Source of the DNA: Thermanaeromonas toyohensis ToBE
GTDB taxonomy: Bacteria; Bacillota; DSM-521; Neomoorellales; Neomoorellaceae
Direction of reading: 5' to 3'
Assembly (NCBI RefSeq): GCF_900176005.1
Contig: NZ_LT838272.1
Coordinates: 2,065,587 to 2,129,586 of the forward strand
DNA length: 64,000 bases
The notes under the pieces were generated by a model. The model had not been told where the DNA came from and ran no database searches. It saw only the letters and a program-made list of their open reading frames with translations. Below, in pieces: positions 25,262-35,349 of the stretch; within the stretch, counting starts at the first letter, position 1; each line of letters begins with the position of its first letter. Made by a program: the position numbers and the translations under genes.

Positions 25262-26557
25262 CTATAACACAGCCTTAAAGGCCAAAGCTGCGGCTGCGAT
25301 GGTTTTTTCTACATCTTGGGTAGTATGGGCTAAAGAAATAAAGGCGGCTTCAAATTGGGAGGGCGGGAGGTAGATACCCTGTTCTAGCATGGAACGGAAG
25401 TATCTGGCGAAGCGATCCACATCCGAGGTCAGGGCGGTTTCGTAGTCTACAACTTCGCAAGAAGTAAAGAACACAGTAAACATGGACCCTACCCTGTTGA
25501 TACTTACCTTCAGGCCGACATCATAGGCTTTTTCCCTTAAGCCCTTTTCTAAGAGAGCACCTTTTTCCTCCAAAGCCTCGTATACGCCAGGATGCTGCAA
25601 GATTTTTAAGGTGATGAGCCCAGCTGTAACGGCTAAAGGATTACCTGACAAAGTACCAGCTTGGTACACCGGGCCAGAAGGAGCTACCTGTTCCATTATA
25701 TCTCTTCTTCCGCCATAAGCGCCTACGGGCAAACCACCGCCGATAATCTTTCCCAGACAAGTAAGGTCGGGCTGTACCCTATAAACTTCTTGCGCACCTC
25801 CATAGGCTACACGGAACCCGGTCATAACCTCATCAAAAATGAGAAGGGCGCCGTACTTACGAGTAATCTCGCGTAAGCCCTCTAAAAAGCCAGGACGGGG
25901 AGGTACACACCCCATGTTTCCGGCCACCGGCTCCACTATTACAGCAGCGATCTCTTCTCCCACCTGCTGGAAAATTTTTTCTACGCTCTCCAGATCGTTA
26001 TACCTGGCCACCAGGGAATTGCTGGCCGTACCAGCCGGTACACCGGGGCTGGTAGGGACGCCGAAGGTGAGAGCCCCTGAGCCAGCTTGGATCAAAAAAT
26101 AATCGGCGTGGCCGTGATAACACCCAGCGAATTTAACGATCTTCTCTCTCCCGGTGAAGGCCCGGGCTACCCTGATGGCGCTCATGGTCGCCTCCGTACC
26201 GGAATTTACTAACCGTACCATCTCTATAGAAGGTACTGCTTGCGTAATCATCTTAGCCAGCTCATTTTCTAGTTCTGTAGGTGCACCGAAACTGGTACCC
26301 ATTTCTTTTAAGGTTTTTTCTAGGGCAGCCACTACCTCTGGGTGGCGATGTCCCAGGATGAGGGGACCCCAGGAACCCACATAATCTATGTACTCGTACC
26401 CATCGATATCATAGATCCGTGAACCGTCCCCTCTCGCTATAAAGGGCGGGGTCATACCTACTGCCCGGAAGGCACGCACAGGGCTATTCACGCCACCCGG
26501 CATAAGCTGCACTGCCTCGGTATACGCCTGGGCGGAACGTGGCCATTGTTTGGGCAA
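25262..26557 (-). CDS. hemL: Glutamate-1-semialdehyde 2,1-aminomutase
   Basis: A 431-residue PLP enzyme that turns glutamate-1-semialdehyde into 5-aminolevulinate. Seen are the GVNSPVRAF start, [21 protein letters not shown], the DEVMTGFR aspartate and the [17 protein letters not shown] lysine that binds PLP. Full length. It is the last gene of the haem operon, with HemA (the preceding enzyme) near the operon's beginning. The gap to ahbB is 93 bases. Confidence 0.95.
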   Translation of the reverse strand: MPKQWPRSAQAYTEAVQLMPGGVNSPVRAFRAVGMTPPFIARGDGSRIYDIDGYEYIDYVGSWGPLILGHRHPEVVAALEKTLKEMGTSFGAPTELENELAKMITQAVPSIEMVRLVNSGTEATMSAIRVARAFTGREKIVKFAGCYHGHADYFLIQAGSGALTFGVPTSPGVPAGTASNSLVARYNDLESVEKIFQQVGEEIAAVIVEPVAGNMGCVPPRPGFLEGLREITRKYGALLIFDEVMTGFRVAYGGAQEVYRVQPDLTCLGKIIGGGLPVGAYGGRRDIMEQVAPSGPVYQAGTLSGNPLAVTAGLITLKILQHPGVYEALEEKGALLEKGLREKAYDVGLKVSINRVGSMFTVFFTSCEVVDYETALTSDVDRFARYFRSMLEQGIYLPPSQFEAAFISLAHTTQDVEKTIAAAALAFKAVL

Positions 26558-26650
26558 GGGTTCTTTCCTCCTCTCTTTTTCTTCTGATTACAACATTTTC
26601 CAATTATTTCTAAGAAAACTCCTGTAGAACAACTACGGTTATGGCCCTCG

Positions 26651-27148
26651 TTATTCCTCCTCAGCAAAGTAGCGCATACTTTCTTTTTTTAACTCCGCAG
26701 TGCTGAAAATAACCCGGTACTCATAATGCCCGATGGCCTGGGCTAGCTTAAAGGCTAAAGCCTCACACTCCCCACGGGTTCGCCCGTGGATCATGGCAAA
26801 GAGATTATAAGGCCAGCCTGGCTTGGTCTTCCGCTGGTAACAATGGGTTACCTCTCTAAAAGAAGCCAGCTTACGACCGGCGGCTTCTACCTCCTCTTCT
26901 GGCACCCGCCACACCACCATGGCATTGGCCGTAATCCCAGCCTGCCAGTGGCGTATAGCTGCTCCAAAACGCCGGATAAGGCCTTCCTGCTGGAAGGTCT
27001 TAAGATAGGCCAGGATCTCTTCCTCATCTAGCCCCAATGCTTCTGCTGCTTTCTTAAAAGGGCGAGGTTCCAAGGGAAGATCTCCCTGAAAGAAACGCAC
27101 TATATTTTTTTCCACTTCAGATAACTGGCGAGCCACTATCTTCCCCAT
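26651..27148 (-). CDS. ahbB: Siroheme decarboxylase subunit AhbB
   Basis: An Lrp/AsnC-fold protein of about 165 residues. The signature RHWQAGITANAMVVW, VTHCYQR and WPYNLFAMIHG marks AhbB. With AhbA it removes two carboxyl groups of siroheme to give 12,18-didecarboxysiroheme. The start is uncertain: ATG at 27148, a GTG at 27136 with GGGGA before it, or a TTG at 27160. All overlap the end of ahbA, suggesting coupled translation. Confidence 0.88.
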   Translation of the reverse strand: MGKIVARQLSEVEKNIVRFFQGDLPLEPRPFKKAAEALGLDEEEILAYLKTFQQEGLIRRFGAAIRHWQAGITANAMVVWRVPEEEVEAAGRKLASFREVTHCYQRKTKPGWPYNLFAMIHGRTRGECEALAFKLAQAIGHYEYRVIFSTAELKKESMRYFAEEE

Positions 27149-27596
27149 CCTTAAACTCAAAGTTTACGCGTATCTTGAAGGGGCGTTCTGCGGGAAGCTC
27201 TAAAAGATCCGTCAAGCCTGTTCTTATCTTAATCTCATTCATCACCTGTTCTAGGTGTTGCCGACTAGGCCCGATCAAGGTAAACCACATATTGTATTCA
27301 TCCTCCCGCAGGTAATTATGGGTTATTCCCGGGAAGGAATTCACGATTCTGGCTACCTCCTCCAGGCGTTCAAGCGGTACTTTAAGGGCGCATAAAGTAC
27401 TAACATACCCTAGTTTCCGGAGATTGAAGACAGCTCCGATACGCCGGATTATACCCTTTTTCTTAAGTTCCTTTAGCCTAGCAATTACTTCGCCTTCGCT
27501 TATACCCAAGCGCTGGGCTATTTCCAGGTAAGGCCTCGGGGTTAGAGGGAATTGTTCCTGGATTATATTAAGAAGCTGGCGATCAAGCTCATCCAA
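27117..27596 (-). CDS. ahbA: Siroheme decarboxylase subunit AhbA
   Basis: An Lrp/AsnC-fold protein of about 159 residues with a winged helix (LDRQLLNIIQ) and the AhbA signature GAVFNLRKLGY and ITHNYLREDEYNMWFTL. It forms the heterodimeric siroheme decarboxylase with AhbB. I choose TTG at 27596, because GGGAGG lies 9 bases before it. The frame is open to an ATG at 27623. The start overlaps the last codons of the radical SAM gene. Confidence 0.88.
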   Translation of the reverse strand: MDELDRQLLNIIQEQFPLTPRPYLEIAQRLGISEGEVIARLKELKKKGIIRRIGAVFNLRKLGYVSTLCALKVPLERLEEVARIVNSFPGITHNYLREDEYNMWFTLIGPSRQHLEQVMNEIKIRTGLTDLLELPAERPFKIRVNFEFKDGEDSGSPVI

Positions 27597-28617
27597 CTTT
27601 TTCTTCCTCCCGCGGTATCCCATCTACTTGTTCTGTGCCCCGGTTGTAACGGCACCAAGGGTCTTCCGCCATATAATCCCCCAAGAAGCAGTAAGCCCTG
27701 GCCCGACAGCCGCCGCAGAGGGTTCGGTACCGGCAGCGGCCGCAAACACCTGTGTAGCTTTGGCTCCGTAACCTTTTTAAAACCTCACTTTCGCGCCACA
27801 GATGGTCTAGGGGAACTTCCCGTATATTACCCACTTTGAGATTAAGGTAGGCACAGGGTTGGAGATCCCCCCGCGGTCCCACCAGACAGTAAGCTATACC
27901 CGCTAGACACCCCCGCTGATAAGGCAACTTAAGGCCCATCTCCTGCCCTAAACGCATAAATTGGGGAGCGCAGGTAGGCTTAAGCTCAATGGAGACTTGC
28001 TGCTGTTTAACTAATATAGTTCTGATAGTTTCTTCATACTGTGCCGCCCGGAAGGCCTCTTCCTCTAAGGTGGCTGCCCGTCCTGTAGGGACCAGGAAGA
28101 AGAAATGATGGGCCTTGGCTCCTACGGATACGGCAAGATCAGTGAGCTTTGTCAACTCTTCTCTATTCCAATCGAAGACGGTGGTATGCACCTGGAAGGG
28201 AAGCCCCGCGCTTCGGCAGGCCTCCATTCCGGCCAGGGCCTTCTCCCAGGCCCCTTCCTTCCGGCGGAGCCGGTCATGCTTAATAGGCTCGCAGCTATCC
28301 AGCGAAATGCCTACTGCCGCCACCCCGGCTTTTTTTAGCTCCCGGGCCAGTTCCGGCGTAAGAAGCGTCCCGTTGCTACCCAACACTACCCGCAAGCCTT
28401 GACTTACAGCATAAGCTACCACATCCAAGAGGTCGGGGCGTAGCAAAGGTTCACCGCCGCTAAAGATAAAAAGACGGAAACCGGCTCGCACTGCTCCCTT
28501 TATAAGTTCCTTGGCTTCACCATAAGAAAGCTCCTCTTCCAACTTAGCACCGGAATCCCGGTAGCAGTGGTCGCAGTATAAATTGCATTGATTGGTAGTA
28601 TTCCACGAGATAAGCAT
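27589..28617 (-). CDS. ahbD: Radical SAM haem biosynthesis protein (AhbD/NirJ2-like)
   Basis: A 342-residue radical SAM protein. The SAM cluster CNLYCDHCY is near residue 12, with GGEPLLRPD after it. The SPASM-like C-terminus has CGRCRYRTLCGGC and a final C, able to hold a second [4Fe-4S] cluster. The family (NirJ2) most likely acts as AhbD, converting iron-coproporphyrin III to protohaem by oxidative decarboxylation of two propionates. It lies between hemB and ahbA with almost no gaps. Assignment of AhbC and AhbD between the two radical SAM genes is from similarity. Confidence 0.82.
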   Translation of the reverse strand: MLISWNTTNQCNLYCDHCYRDSGAKLEEELSYGEAKELIKGAVRAGFRLFIFSGGEPLLRPDLLDVVAYAVSQGLRVVLGSNGTLLTPELARELKKAGVAAVGISLDSCEPIKHDRLRRKEGAWEKALAGMEACRSAGLPFQVHTTVFDWNREELTKLTDLAVSVGAKAHHFFFLVPTGRAATLEEEAFRAAQYEETIRTILVKQQQVSIELKPTCAPQFMRLGQEMGLKLPYQRGCLAGIAYCLVGPRGDLQPCAYLNLKVGNIREVPLDHLWRESEVLKRLRSQSYTGVCGRCRYRTLCGGCRARAYCFLGDYMAEDPWCRYNRGTEQVDGIPREEEKVG

Positions 28618-28620
28618 CCC

Positions 28621-29598
28621 TCATAACCACCTGGCTACATCCTTAGCGAAATAAGTTATGATAAGATCGGCACCGGCTCGCTTAATGGCAGTTAACACTT
28701 CCAACACCACTGGGCGCTCTGCCAGCCACCCTTTTTCGGCTGCTGCCTTTATCATAGCATACTCCCCGCTCACATTGTAGGCAGCCACGGGGCAGTTAAA
28801 ATTTTCTTTAACCAGACGAATGACGTCCAGGTAAGCCAGGGCAGGTTTCACCATAATAATATCTGCCCCTTCTTCCAGGTCTTGGGCCACTTCCCGCAGG
28901 GCTTCGCGGCTGTTGGCCGGGTCCATCTGGTAGCTTCGCCTGTCCCCGAATTGGGGAGCAGAACCTGCTGCTTCCCGGAAGGGACCATAGAAGGAAGAAG
29001 CGTATTTGGCTGCATAGGAAAGGATGGGAATGTAAGTGAAACCGTGGGCGTCAAGCTTCCCTCGTATGGCCGCTACCCTGCCGTCCATCATATCCGAAGG
29101 AGCTACCATGTCCGCCCCGGCCTCCACATGGGAAAGGGCAGTCCGGGCTAAAAGCTCCAAGGTGGGATCGTTAAGGATTATCCCGTTATCTACTACCCCG
29201 CAGTGGCCATGGCTAGTGTACTCGCATAGGCAGACATCGGTGATGACCAAAAGATGGGGAAATTCCTTCTTTAAAGCCCGGACAGCTTTCTGGACTATTC
29301 CATCGGGGGCATAGGCGGGGGAACCCACTTCATCTTTCTCCCCTGGCTCTGGGATACCGAAAAGGAGGACGGCTGGGATCCCTAACTTTACTACCTCCTC
29401 CGCTTCCCTAACCAAGTTATCTACCGAAACCTGGTAAACCCCGGGCATGGAGGCCACCGGGTTTTTTATCCCCTTTCCGGCTATTACAAAAAGAGGATAT
29501 ATCAAGTCTTTAAGCGATAGCTCCGTCTCTCGGACCATTTCCCTTAGGACCGGGTTCTCCCGCAACCTGCGCGGTCGTACCACAGGAAAACCAGACAT
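28621..29598 (-). CDS. hemB: Porphobilinogen synthase (ALA dehydratase)
   Basis: A 325-residue enzyme that joins two 5-aminolevulinates into porphobilinogen. The [14 protein letters not shown] stretch carries three cysteines, the zinc-site pattern. Active-site lysines are in [14 protein letters not shown] and [10 protein letters not shown]. Normal length. Three bases separate its stop from the next gene, so it is tightly in the operon. Confidence 0.96.
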   Translation of the reverse strand: MSGFPVVRPRRLRENPVLREMVRETELSLKDLIYPLFVIAGKGIKNPVASMPGVYQVSVDNLVREAEEVVKLGIPAVLLFGIPEPGEKDEVGSPAYAPDGIVQKAVRALKKEFPHLLVITDVCLCEYTSHGHCGVVDNGIILNDPTLELLARTALSHVEAGADMVAPSDMMDGRVAAIRGKLDAHGFTYIPILSYAAKYASSFYGPFREAAGSAPQFGDRRSYQMDPANSREALREVAQDLEEGADIIMVKPALAYLDVIRLVKENFNCPVAAYNVSGEYAMIKAAAEKGWLAERPVVLEVLTAIKRAGADLIITYFAKDVARWL

Positions 29599-29613
29599 TG
29601 ACCAAACCTCCTT

Positions 29614-30792
29614 TTAAGCTTTTTCCCTAATTTCCTCCTCCGTCAAATAACAGGCAGGGTCGGCCTCCCAGAAATCCCCTGTGACCGCTTCGGCCCGGGC
29701 CCGACAATTACCGTTACAGATATCTAGCCAAGAGCACTGCTGGCAGCGGCCCTTAAGGAGCGGCTTCCGGTCTCGCAGTCCCGAAAGAATTGGGTGTTTG
29801 GCCTCTGACCAGATCCGGCTGAAGGGTTCTTCCCGGATATGACCCACTGTGTGGTGGAGGGTAAACTGGTCCGGATGTACCCCGCCCTCCCAATCGATGG
29901 CTGCTATGGCCATACCGCTCCGGTTTCCTCCATTTAGACGTAAGAGTTCTAAAGCTTGAGCTGCCCGTTCTGGGTTTTCCTTCTTAAGGTACAGGTATAG
30001 ATAAGGTCCATCGGCATGGTTGTCTACAGTTAACATCTCTACTTTCTTACCTTTCCTTTGCCACCGGTATACCCTTTCTATAAGAAGATCCATTACTTCC
30101 CTAGTTTCTTCGTGGCTCAGATCCCGCTCGGCCAGGCGGCTTCCCCGCCCAGTGTATACTAGGTGATAGAAGCAGACCCGGGGTATGCCTTCCTCTTCTA
30201 CCAGGTACAGAATATCGGGGACCTGTTTTACGGTATCCTTACTTAAGGTAAACCGCAGTCCTACCCTCTGACCAGCTGTCAGGCAGTGCCGGATTCCCTC
30301 CAGGGCTTGAACGAAGGCGCCCTTTTGTCCCCGGAAACTGTCGTGGGCGCTGTCCACACCATCTAGGCTTATCCCTACGTAGCTTACCCCTAAGATCTTT
30401 AACTTGCGGGCTGTGCTGGCATCGATCAGGGTACCGTTGGTGGAAAGGACTACCCTTATATCCCGGTTGGCGGCATAAGCTATAAGGTCAAAAATATCCC
30501 GCCTGAGCAGTGGTTCACCCCCGGAAAGGAGCAGCACCGGGACACGGAAAGAGGCCAGATCATCTACCAGAGCCTTAGCTTCCGCTGTAGTGAGCTCCCC
30601 AGGTTCAGGTTCCCTGGTGGCCTCCGCATAGCAGTGACGGCATTTCAAATTGCAGGCCCGCGTGCAGTTCCAGACTACCACAGGCCCGCTATCTTCCCGG
30701 GCTCCGGCTCGGGCGGTGTGGCTAGAAGGAGCATAACGCAAGGTATCGCCGTAAAAGCTGTCTCCGCAAAGAAGCTTGGTTAGACTAATCAA
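29614..30792 (-). CDS. ahbC: Radical SAM haem biosynthesis protein (AhbC/NirJ1-like)
   Basis: A 392-residue radical SAM protein. The N-terminal ISLTKLLCGD ... LRYAP segment is typical of AhbC/NirJ1. It is followed by CTRACNLKCRHCY (SAM cluster) and a C-terminal CQQCSWLDICNGNC with later Cys (second cluster). AhbC removes the two acetate side chains of didecarboxysiroheme to give iron-coproporphyrin III. It lies upstream of hemB in the operon. Confidence 0.84.
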   Translation of the reverse strand: MISLTKLLCGDSFYGDTLRYAPSSHTARAGAREDSGPVVVWNCTRACNLKCRHCYAEATREPEPGELTTAEAKALVDDLASFRVPVLLLSGGEPLLRRDIFDLIAYAANRDIRVVLSTNGTLIDASTARKLKILGVSYVGISLDGVDSAHDSFRGQKGAFVQALEGIRHCLTAGQRVGLRFTLSKDTVKQVPDILYLVEEEGIPRVCFYHLVYTGRGSRLAERDLSHEETREVMDLLIERVYRWQRKGKKVEMLTVDNHADGPYLYLYLKKENPERAAQALELLRLNGGNRSGMAIAAIDWEGGVHPDQFTLHHTVGHIREEPFSRIWSEAKHPILSGLRDRKPLLKGRCQQCSWLDICNGNCRARAEAVTGDFWEADPACYLTEEEIREKA

Positions 30793-30822
30793 GGGTTCCC
30801 TTTCACCTGCCTTAAGGTATAT

Positions 30823-32394
30823 TTAATCATGGAGCTCCCCAGAATCAACCTCGGGCTTCTTTTCCGGTTTCGTTCTCCCAGTGAAATATTCCACCAGGGC
30901 TTGGATAAGGCCCTCTTCAGTATACTCCCTAGCCTCTATAATTACTTCTAGGCCTGCCTCCTGGGCGGCAGAGCTGGTTACCGGACCTAGACACGCTACA
31001 ACCGTTTGTTTTAAAAGCTCTACTGCCCTAATTCCCAGTATTTCTAAGAAAAAGCGTACTGTGGAGGCACTGGTGAAGGTGATGGCATCTATCCTCCCTT
31101 GGGATAACCACTCCTGCAACATACTGGCCTCACCATCTGCCTTTCCCGTCTTATAAGCAGCTACTTCCACTACTTCAGCGCCCCACCGCCTTAGTTCCTC
31201 GGCTAAGACCGGCCTGGCTATATCAGCCCGGGGAAGGAGTATCCTTTTTCCCTTTACTTGAGGGCCTAAGCCTGAAGCAACCGCCTCCGCTATATACTCT
31301 GCTGGTTGATAATCCACCAAGATACCTCGTTCCGCGAGGGCTTGAGAGGTAGCTGGCCCTATGGCTGCTATTTTTACCTTGGCCAGGCTCCTTACATCAA
31401 GGCCCTGGGCCTTAAGGCGCCGCCAAAACCAATCTACCCCATTTACGCTGGTAAATATAATCCAGTCAAAACTTGGAGCTTCTCTTACTAATCTGTCCAG
31501 GGCTTTAAGATCAGCAGGAGGGCTAATTTTTATGGCCGGGAACTGGAGGATTTCGGCCCCTAATTCCGAAAGCTTCTTAGCCATTCTTTCTCCTTGGGGC
31601 CACGGCCGGGTGATCACAATCCTCCGGCCGGCCAGGGGTTTATTATCCCACCAGGCTAACTTCTCCCGCAGGCGAACTACCTCTCCTACCACTATAACGG
31701 CCGGGTTGCGGAAGGAAGCTGCTTGGGCTTTAGCCTCAATATCTAGCAAGGTCCCCACCAGGGTTTCTTGCTCCGCGCGGCTCCCCCAGCGGATGAGGGC
31801 TACAGGAGTAGAGGGAGAGCGTCCGTGGAGGAGTAGCTGCCCTACGATGTGGGAGAGATTACCTACTCCCATCAAGAAGACCAGGGTATCAGCGCTACGG
31901 GCCAGTTCCCGCCAGTTTATTCGGCTGCCTTCTTTGCCAGGATCTTCGTTGCCAGTCACCATGGCTACCGTAGAGGCCAACCCCCGATGGGTAACCGGGA
32001 TACCGGCGTAAGCCGGTACGGCTACAGCCGAAGTTACTCCTGGGACTATTTCGAAGGGGATTCCTGCCTCTTTAAGGGCCAGGGCTTCCTCCCCACCCCG
32101 GCCGAAGAGGAAGGGGTCTCCACCCTTAAGGCGCACCACTTTCTTGCCTTCCCTGGCTAGCCTTATGAGGAGATTATTTATCTCTTCCTGGGATAAAGCG
32201 TGCTGTCCTGGAGCTTTACCCACATAGATTTTTTCGCAGTCCTCACGGGTAAAATGGAGGAGCTCAGGGTTTATAAGCCGATCATAAACTACAACATCTG
32301 CTTCCGCTAAGCAATCTTTCCCCCTTAAAGTTAAAAGCCCCACATCCCCCGGCCCAGCACCTACCAGATATACTTTACCTTTGCCTTCCACCAT
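30823..32394 (-). CDS. cobA-hemD: CobA-HemD fusion: uroporphyrinogen-III methyltransferase and synthase
   Basis: A 523-residue two-domain enzyme. Residues 1-245 are the SAM-dependent methyltransferase (VGAGPGDVGLLTLRG, GGDPFLFGRGGEE), making precorrin-2. Residues 255-505 are uroporphyrinogen-III synthase, starting with RIVITRPWPQG. This fusion is common in Firmicutes and clostridia and commits the product to siroheme and cobalamin. Its start overlaps hemC by 20 bases. Confidence 0.94.
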   Translation of the reverse strand: MVEGKGKVYLVGAGPGDVGLLTLRGKDCLAEADVVVYDRLINPELLHFTREDCEKIYVGKAPGQHALSQEEINNLLIRLAREGKKVVRLKGGDPFLFGRGGEEALALKEAGIPFEIVPGVTSAVAVPAYAGIPVTHRGLASTVAMVTGNEDPGKEGSRINWRELARSADTLVFLMGVGNLSHIVGQLLLHGRSPSTPVALIRWGSRAEQETLVGTLLDIEAKAQAASFRNPAVIVVGEVVRLREKLAWWDNKPLAGRRIVITRPWPQGERMAKKLSELGAEILQFPAIKISPPADLKALDRLVREAPSFDWIIFTSVNGVDWFWRRLKAQGLDVRSLAKVKIAAIGPATSQALAERGILVDYQPAEYIAEAVASGLGPQVKGKRILLPRADIARPVLAEELRRWGAEVVEVAAYKTGKADGEASMLQEWLSQGRIDAITFTSASTVRFFLEILGIRAVELLKQTVVACLGPVTSSAAQEAGLEVIIEAREYTEEGLIQALVEYFTGRTKPEKKPEVDSGELHD

Positions 32395-33319
32395 GGCTCT
32401 TCCGCACCCCTTCCAGGATGGCCCCGGCCCCTCGTTTAAGAAGTTTAGCTGCCAGACGCTTACCTGCCTCTTCCGGCTGGCTTACCGAGCCAGTTTCCAA
32501 ATCCCGCAGGAGCTCTTGGCCGTCCAGGCTGGCCACCATCCCCTCCAGGATAAGGCAATTCCCTTCCGCCCGCCCCAAAGCGGCTATAGGCACCTGGCAT
32601 CCGCCTTCCAATTCTCTAAGGAAAGCCCTTTCTGCCTGCACACAAGCGAAGGAGGGTAAGTGATTCAAAGGCTTAATGATCTCCAGCACCCGGCCATCGT
32701 CCTTCCTGGCCTCTACCCCTATCGCTCCCTGACCTACGGCAGGAAGACAAATATCATAAGGTAGCTCCTCACTCACCCAGTGGCTCATCCGGAGACGTTT
32801 AAGTCCTGCAGCGGCAAGAATAACACCATCCAGCCCTTCCTTCTCCATCTTGGCCAGCCGTGTGGGTACGTTCCCCCTCAGATCTACTAGTTCCAGGTCG
32901 GGACGCCAGTGCCAGAGCTGGGCCTTCCTCCGCAGGCTGCTGGTGCCCAAACGGGCCTTGGCCGGAAGACTGCTTAAAGTGTGGCCGCGGCGGGAAACGA
33001 GGACATCCCGGGGGTCCTCCCGGCGCCCTATGGCTGCTATAGTTAAACTGGGAGGCAGTACCGTAGGGACATCCTTCATACTATGTACAGCTATATCTAT
33101 GCGGCCTTCTTCCAAAGCCAGCTCCAATTCCTTAGTAAAAAGGCCCTTGTCGCCGATGCGGGCCAGGGCCACATCCAGTATCTTATCTCCCTTGGTCTTT
33201 AAGGTAACCAGCTCACATTTAAGCTCGGGATAAGCTCGCTTTAAGGTAGCTATAACCCACTGGGCCTGCCACCTGGCCAACTCACTCTCACGGGACCCTA
33301 CTACCAGTTTAAGCTCCAT
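32375..33319 (-). CDS. hemC: Hydroxymethylbilane synthase
   Basis: A 314-residue enzyme that links four porphobilinogens. VGSRESELARWQ opens the protein, DVALARIGDKGLFTKELE follows, and LEGGCQVPIAA holds the cysteine that anchors the dipyrromethane cofactor. GGGGAGG lies 10 bases before the ATG. A short unexplained open frame (33301-33423) lies between it and hemA. Confidence 0.96.
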   Translation of the reverse strand: MELKLVVGSRESELARWQAQWVIATLKRAYPELKCELVTLKTKGDKILDVALARIGDKGLFTKELELALEEGRIDIAVHSMKDVPTVLPPSLTIAAIGRREDPRDVLVSRRGHTLSSLPAKARLGTSSLRRKAQLWHWRPDLELVDLRGNVPTRLAKMEKEGLDGVILAAAGLKRLRMSHWVSEELPYDICLPAVGQGAIGVEARKDDGRVLEIIKPLNHLPSFACVQAERAFLRELEGGCQVPIAALGRAEGNCLILEGMVASLDGQELLRDLETGSVSQPEEAGKRLAAKLLKRGAGAILEGVRKSHGGRQR

Positions 33320-33412
33320 CCCTTAAGCCTCCCCGGTACATCCTGCTTTTCTACCTTAGCCTGCTCAGGTTCCCGCTCGCTTTCAATCCTTAAGGTTCTC
33401 TCTTCGGTTACT

Positions 33413-34729
33413 CTACCTTCCATCTGCCTGGCGGCTCAAGGTAGACCCAACATCAGAAGTTTCTTTTACCTTAAGCCCAAAAAGCTCCTGTAGAGCTTCT
33501 ACATATAAATGACCCTGTGGCTTTACAGCAGCCTGCTTAAGATTCACCACCACATCATGTAACAACTGGTTTACAATGGAATTAGCCAAGGTGCCGATAA
33601 CCTTCTTTTCCCGGGGTGAAGGCGAACCCAAGCGGTTAAAGGCTTTCTTTAACTCGGCTTCTTTTATAGCTTCCGCCTTTTCTTTAAGAGCCACAATGGT
33701 GGGTATCACAGAGAGGGAACCCAACCACTGGAAAAAGCTTTCCACCTCTTCGGCGATAATATCTTCCGCTTTCTGGGCTGCCTTTTGTCGCTCTTCTAAA
33801 TTATTTAATACTACCTGTTGCAGGTCATCGATATCGAATAGTTTAACCCCTGGGAGTTCCCCCACCGCGGGATCGATATCCCGGGGTACAGCGATATCAA
33901 TGAGCATAAGGGGTATATCCTCCCGGCCCTTTCTGGCCCGGGCTACTTGCTCGGGATGCAAAATATAATGGCTGGCCGCAGTGCAACTTATAACTATATC
34001 CGCCTGGGGTAAAATATCCTCTAGATAATCCAAACGTACAGCTTGACCGCCAATAGCCTGGGCTAGAGCTGCCGCCCGCTCATATGACCTGTTGGAGACC
34101 AGAATAGTAGTAACCCCGTTATCCCTTAAATAACGGGCAGCCAGGGTACTCATTTTCCCTGCCCCGATAACCAGTACTGTACGGCCGGCGAGGCTCCCGA
34201 AGATCTGCCTGGCCAGCTCTACCGCTGCGTAGCTTACAGATACTGTATTATGATTGATACGGGTTTCTGTCCGTACCCGTTTCCCAGTAGAGATGGCCTG
34301 CTGGAAAAGATTATTCAATACAGGATGGGTCGCCCCATTTGACCTGGCTATTTCATAGGCTTCGGCTACTTGACCTAGGACTTGGGCCTCTCCTAGGATC
34401 ATAGAATCAAGGCCTGCCGCCACCCGAAAGAGATGCCTTACAGCTTCATATACGCTATACGTATATAGATATTTTTCTAAAAGGGAAGGGGTCAATTCAC
34501 AACGCTTGCTTAAAAAACCTTTGGTTTCCGCGAGAGCCTGTTCAGGTTCTGGGGTGGCCAAGTATACTTCTGTGCGGTTACAGGTACTCAAGATAACAAC
34601 CCCGGCGATGCCTGGCAGTTCCTTTAAAGCCTTTAAAGCTCCTGGTAGGACATACCGGGGAAAAGCCAACTTTTCCCTGATCTCCACTGGAGCTGTGCGG
34701 TGATTTAAGCCTACCACCCAGATAACCAC
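33413..34729 (-). CDS. hemA: Glutamyl-tRNA reductase
   Basis: A 438-residue enzyme that reduces glutamyl-tRNA to glutamate-1-semialdehyde, the first step of the pathway. The catalytic cysteine is in STCNRTEVY, GEAQVLGQV follows, and VIGAGKMS binds NADPH. A long helical dimerisation tail ends the protein. It starts with GTG and overlaps the Met8-like gene by 19 bases. The very end may be altered by an indel (see the 40-codon frame at 33301-33423). Confidence 0.95.
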   Translation of the reverse strand: MVIWVVGLNHRTAPVEIREKLAFPRYVLPGALKALKELPGIAGVVILSTCNRTEVYLATPEPEQALAETKGFLSKRCELTPSLLEKYLYTYSVYEAVRHLFRVAAGLDSMILGEAQVLGQVAEAYEIARSNGATHPVLNNLFQQAISTGKRVRTETRINHNTVSVSYAAVELARQIFGSLAGRTVLVIGAGKMSTLAARYLRDNGVTTILVSNRSYERAAALAQAIGGQAVRLDYLEDILPQADIVISCTAASHYILHPEQVARARKGREDIPLMLIDIAVPRDIDPAVGELPGVKLFDIDDLQQVVLNNLEERQKAAQKAEDIIAEEVESFFQWLGSLSVIPTIVALKEKAEAIKEAELKKAFNRLGSPSPREKKVIGTLANSIVNQLLHDVVVNLKQAAVKPQGHLYVEALQELFGLKVKETSDVGSTLSRQADGR

Positions 34730-35349
34730 TGGTCAACCCGCTCCCTCGCGGCCTTTTTTTCTCCTCGGGCAATTAAATTTAAGAGCTTCGTGTCCCTAGC
34801 CAGCTTACGGAGGATCCGGGCCCTTTTTTTCTGATCCTCCGGGAATTTTTGTTTTAGAATCGGCCGCAGTTCTCCTAAAAACTGGACAAAAGCGCTATAC
34901 TCTTTCCTTAAGATTTTTTCCAAACGCTTTTTAAGCAGGGCGGCCAAAGCCGGGCTCTGCCCGCCTGTAGAGACAGCCACCTGCAGACTACCTTTGCGTA
35001 CTACAGCTGGTACCAGGAAAGTGCTCTCTTTAGGTGCATCTGCCACATTGACCCAGATACCTACGGCCTGGCAATCCCGGGCCACCTGGGCATTGAGGAG
35101 CCTATCCTGGGTAGCCACAAAGACTAACACTTTTCCCTTCAGGTCAGCCGGCTCATACTTCCGCGGCTGCCACTCGATACAACCCTCCTGGGCCAGGCCA
35201 GCCAGGTGAGGGGTTACTTCTGGGCTGACCACTGTGACCCGGGCCCCTACTTTAAGTAGCCCCTCTACCTTGCGCTCTCCCACCTGGCCACCACCAACTA
35301 CCAAGCAGGGCTGATCCTTTAGCTGTAGAAATATAGGGTAATAGACCAC
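34711..35349 (-). CDS. Precorrin-2 dehydrogenase / sirohydrochlorin ferrochelatase-like (Met8/CysG N-terminal type)
   Basis: A 212-residue protein with the NAD-binding GGGQVGERKVEGLL near residue 18, then VNVADAPKESTFLVPA. It oxidises precorrin-2 to sirohydrochlorin and may also insert iron. Length fits the short Met8/SirC group. No other ferrochelatase is in the window, so a dual role is likely if the pathway here is complete. It overlaps the polyprenyl synthase stop by one base and hemA by 19 bases. Confidence 0.87.
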   Translation of the reverse strand: MVYYPIFLQLKDQPCLVVGGGQVGERKVEGLLKVGARVTVVSPEVTPHLAGLAQEGCIEWQPRKYEPADLKGKVLVFVATQDRLLNAQVARDCQAVGIWVNVADAPKESTFLVPAVVRKGSLQVAVSTGGQSPALAALLKKRLEKILRKEYSAFVQFLGELRPILKQKFPEDQKKRARILRKLARDTKLLNLIARGEKKAARERVDQWLSGW

